The notes beneath the pieces were generated by a model that made no database searches, had not been told where the DNA came from, and saw nothing but the letters and a program-made list of their open reading frames with translations. A stretch of DNA of 64,000 bases from contig NZ_SGWY01000001.1 of assembly GCF_004216665.1 (NCBI RefSeq), positions 496,001 to 560,000 of the forward strand, in the 5' to 3' direction. Source of the stretch: Agromyces ramosus. GTDB lineage: Bacteria > Actinomycetota > Actinomycetes > Actinomycetales > Microbacteriaceae. A program made the position numbers and the translations under genes. Positions 63,141 through 64,000 of this stretch are shown here, piece after piece (the stretch's first letter is position 1; each line of letters begins with the position of its first letter).

Positions 63141-63169
63141 GGGCCCGATCGCGTCAGGCGGTCGGGCCC
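63141..63169 (+). terminator. Terminator after tRNA-Ser and its partial copy
   Basis: Stem GGGCCCGA/TCGGGCCC with a 13-base loop, followed by TTCGCGTCTTC. It lies 10 bases after the second CCA. Confidence 0.72.
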
Positions 63170-63289
63170 TTCGCGTCTTCGCCGCGTGCGCCCGAGGCGT
63201 GGTTCCCGCCGCACTGCGCCGCGGCATCCGCTCGTGTCCTCATTAATGCCGAATGGCGCGCCGACCATGCGCATCGGATGATGAAGGAG

Positions 63290-63898
63290 ATGTCAACGAC
63301 ACCGTTGGAAACTAGGAGTGGGGACGCAGGGGGCTCCTCCAACGGGTCGACGGCAGTAAGGGGCGACGGCCTCAGGGTGTTCACCCTGAGGCCGCGTCGC
63401 ACCCTCACACGGAGCATCGGACTCCCGGTCTTCGCCCTCGTGCTCCCGCTGCTCGCGGCCGAGCTGTGGCTGCTCGATCCGCGCGGTTCGTGGCCGGTCG
63501 TGGCCTGGACCGGCGCGGTCACCGCCGTGCTGATCGTCGCCGCATGGGTCGCCTACCAGCGCACGCAGGCGTCGCTCAGCCAGTACGGCATCGTCGAGCG
63601 TGGATTCTTCGGCGGCACCTACACCGTCGCGGCGCGCGACATCGCGGGGGTGCTGCGCGTGCAGCTGTACCGATCGAACAGCCTCGACACCACGCAGGAG
63701 CTCTTCGTCGTGAGCCGCACGGGCCGGGGCGTGTTCCGCATGCGCGGCCGGTTCTGGAACACCGCCACGATGGATCGCGTCGCGGGCATCCTGGGTGCCG
63801 AGGAGACCGTGCGCGCGGAGCCCGTCACGCTCGCCGAGCTGCGGCAGACCGACCCCGAGCTCCTCTACTGGTTCGAGCGGCGCTCGCTGACCCGCTGA
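63290..63898 (+). CDS. Membrane protein with PH-like domain
   Basis: 202 aa from this start. Two hydrophobic helices (about 48-70 and 76-96) are followed by a bacterial PH-like beta domain (SQYGIVERGFFGGTYTVAARDIAGVLRVQLYR, continuing to about 190). Function unknown. The start is uncertain: ATGs at 63278, 63281 and 63290 are in frame, and AAGGAG directly touches the last one, so none has ideal spacing. Confidence 0.72.
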   Translation: MSTTPLETRSGDAGGSSNGSTAVRGDGLRVFTLRPRRTLTRSIGLPVFALVLPLLAAELWLLDPRGSWPVVAWTGAVTAVLIVAAWVAYQRTQASLSQYGIVERGFFGGTYTVAARDIAGVLRVQLYRSNSLDTTQELFVVSRTGRGVFRMRGRFWNTATMDRVAGILGAEETVRAEPVTLAELRQTDPELLYWFERRSLTR

Positions 63899-63946
63899 CT
63901 CGCGGCACACGGTCGGCGCCGGTTCCGCCCCGGCGGCGTGCGCGCG

Positions 63947-64000
63947 TCAGCTCGTCGCGACGCCCAGCAGCGGCGCGTCGGCGCGGCTCGACGGCAGCTC
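63947..64000 (-). CDS. 3' end of an unidentified gene running off the window
   Basis: An open minus-strand frame from the window edge ends in TGA at 63947, encoding the last 17 residues (ending LLGVATS). It is convergent with the PH-like gene. Too short to identify. Confidence 0.35.
   Translation of the reverse strand, partial: ELPSSRADAPLLGVATS

Overview
The window is about 70% GC, densely coded DNA with GTG and TTG starts and many 4-base stop/start overlaps. Together with the gene content (TraR/DksA-type protein, Rv2578c-family radical SAM gene, a lysC with an internal beta start, a small SRP RNA, an actinobacterial-type LexA box), this points to an actinobacterium. The frequent word GGATGCCG and overall style suggest Microbacteriaceae (Agromyces-like); that family placement is inference, since no ribosomal gene lies in the window.

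Layout. 1-3574: end of a PASTA-carrying class A penicillin-binding protein, a coupled metallophosphoesterase, and tRNA-Pro(CGG) with a strong terminator. 3619-9710: a minus-strand, fully overlapping five-gene cassette (fatty acyl-AMP ligase, two acyl-CoA-dehydrogenase-like proteins, acyl carrier protein, phosphopantetheinyl transferase). 10039-38219: a large exopolysaccharide region with two polyprenyl-phosphate sugar-1-phosphate transferases, a Wzx-type flippase, a Wzy/ligase-type polymerase, a Wzz-like protein, eight putative glycosyltransferases, two hexapeptide acyltransferases, a WS/DGAT-like acyltransferase, two paralogous UDP-glucose dehydrogenases, an SGNH lipoprotein, a Tat-exported beta-helix-like protein, a VanZ-like protein, a GH15 enzyme and a DUF4012 protein. 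38375-43198: membrane acyltransferase-like protein, thymidine kinase, and an unusual two-kinase/one-regulator signalling operon. 43344-48157: SOS-box-controlled radical SAM gene, ABC-F protein with a possible leader peptide, malate:quinone oxidoreductase. 48248-53696: MerR-controlled membrane gene, SGNH lipoprotein, asd and lysC, small proteins. 53776-62745: recR-dnaX, TraR/DksA-like protein, ArsR-MFS pair with a repeat operator, ackA-pta. 62891-64000: SRP RNA abutting tRNA-Ser(GGA), a 27-bp duplicate of the tRNA 3' end, a PH-like membrane protein and the end of one more gene.

How it may work together. The polysaccharide genes look like a complete Wzx/Wzy assembly line: an initiating phosphosugar transferase, glycosyltransferases, flippase, polymerase and chain-length protein, with UDP-glucuronate supplied by two dehydrogenases. 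The cassette at 3619-9710 resembles the acyl-supply and desaturation modules of lipopeptide antibiotics such as enduracidin and ramoplanin, but no NRPS or PKS is present. The only nearby enzyme suited to moving a long acyl chain is the WS/DGAT-like protein at 25034. My main hypothesis is that a carrier-bound, dehydrogenated fatty acid is made here and transferred to the glycan or its lipid-linked precursor.

Beyond genes, the most striking signal is the octamer GGATGCCG/CGGCATCC. It occurs about 40 times by eye against roughly five expected from base composition. It is sparse in the polysaccharide region, dense in the core-gene region, and repeatedly sits just downstream of stop codons.
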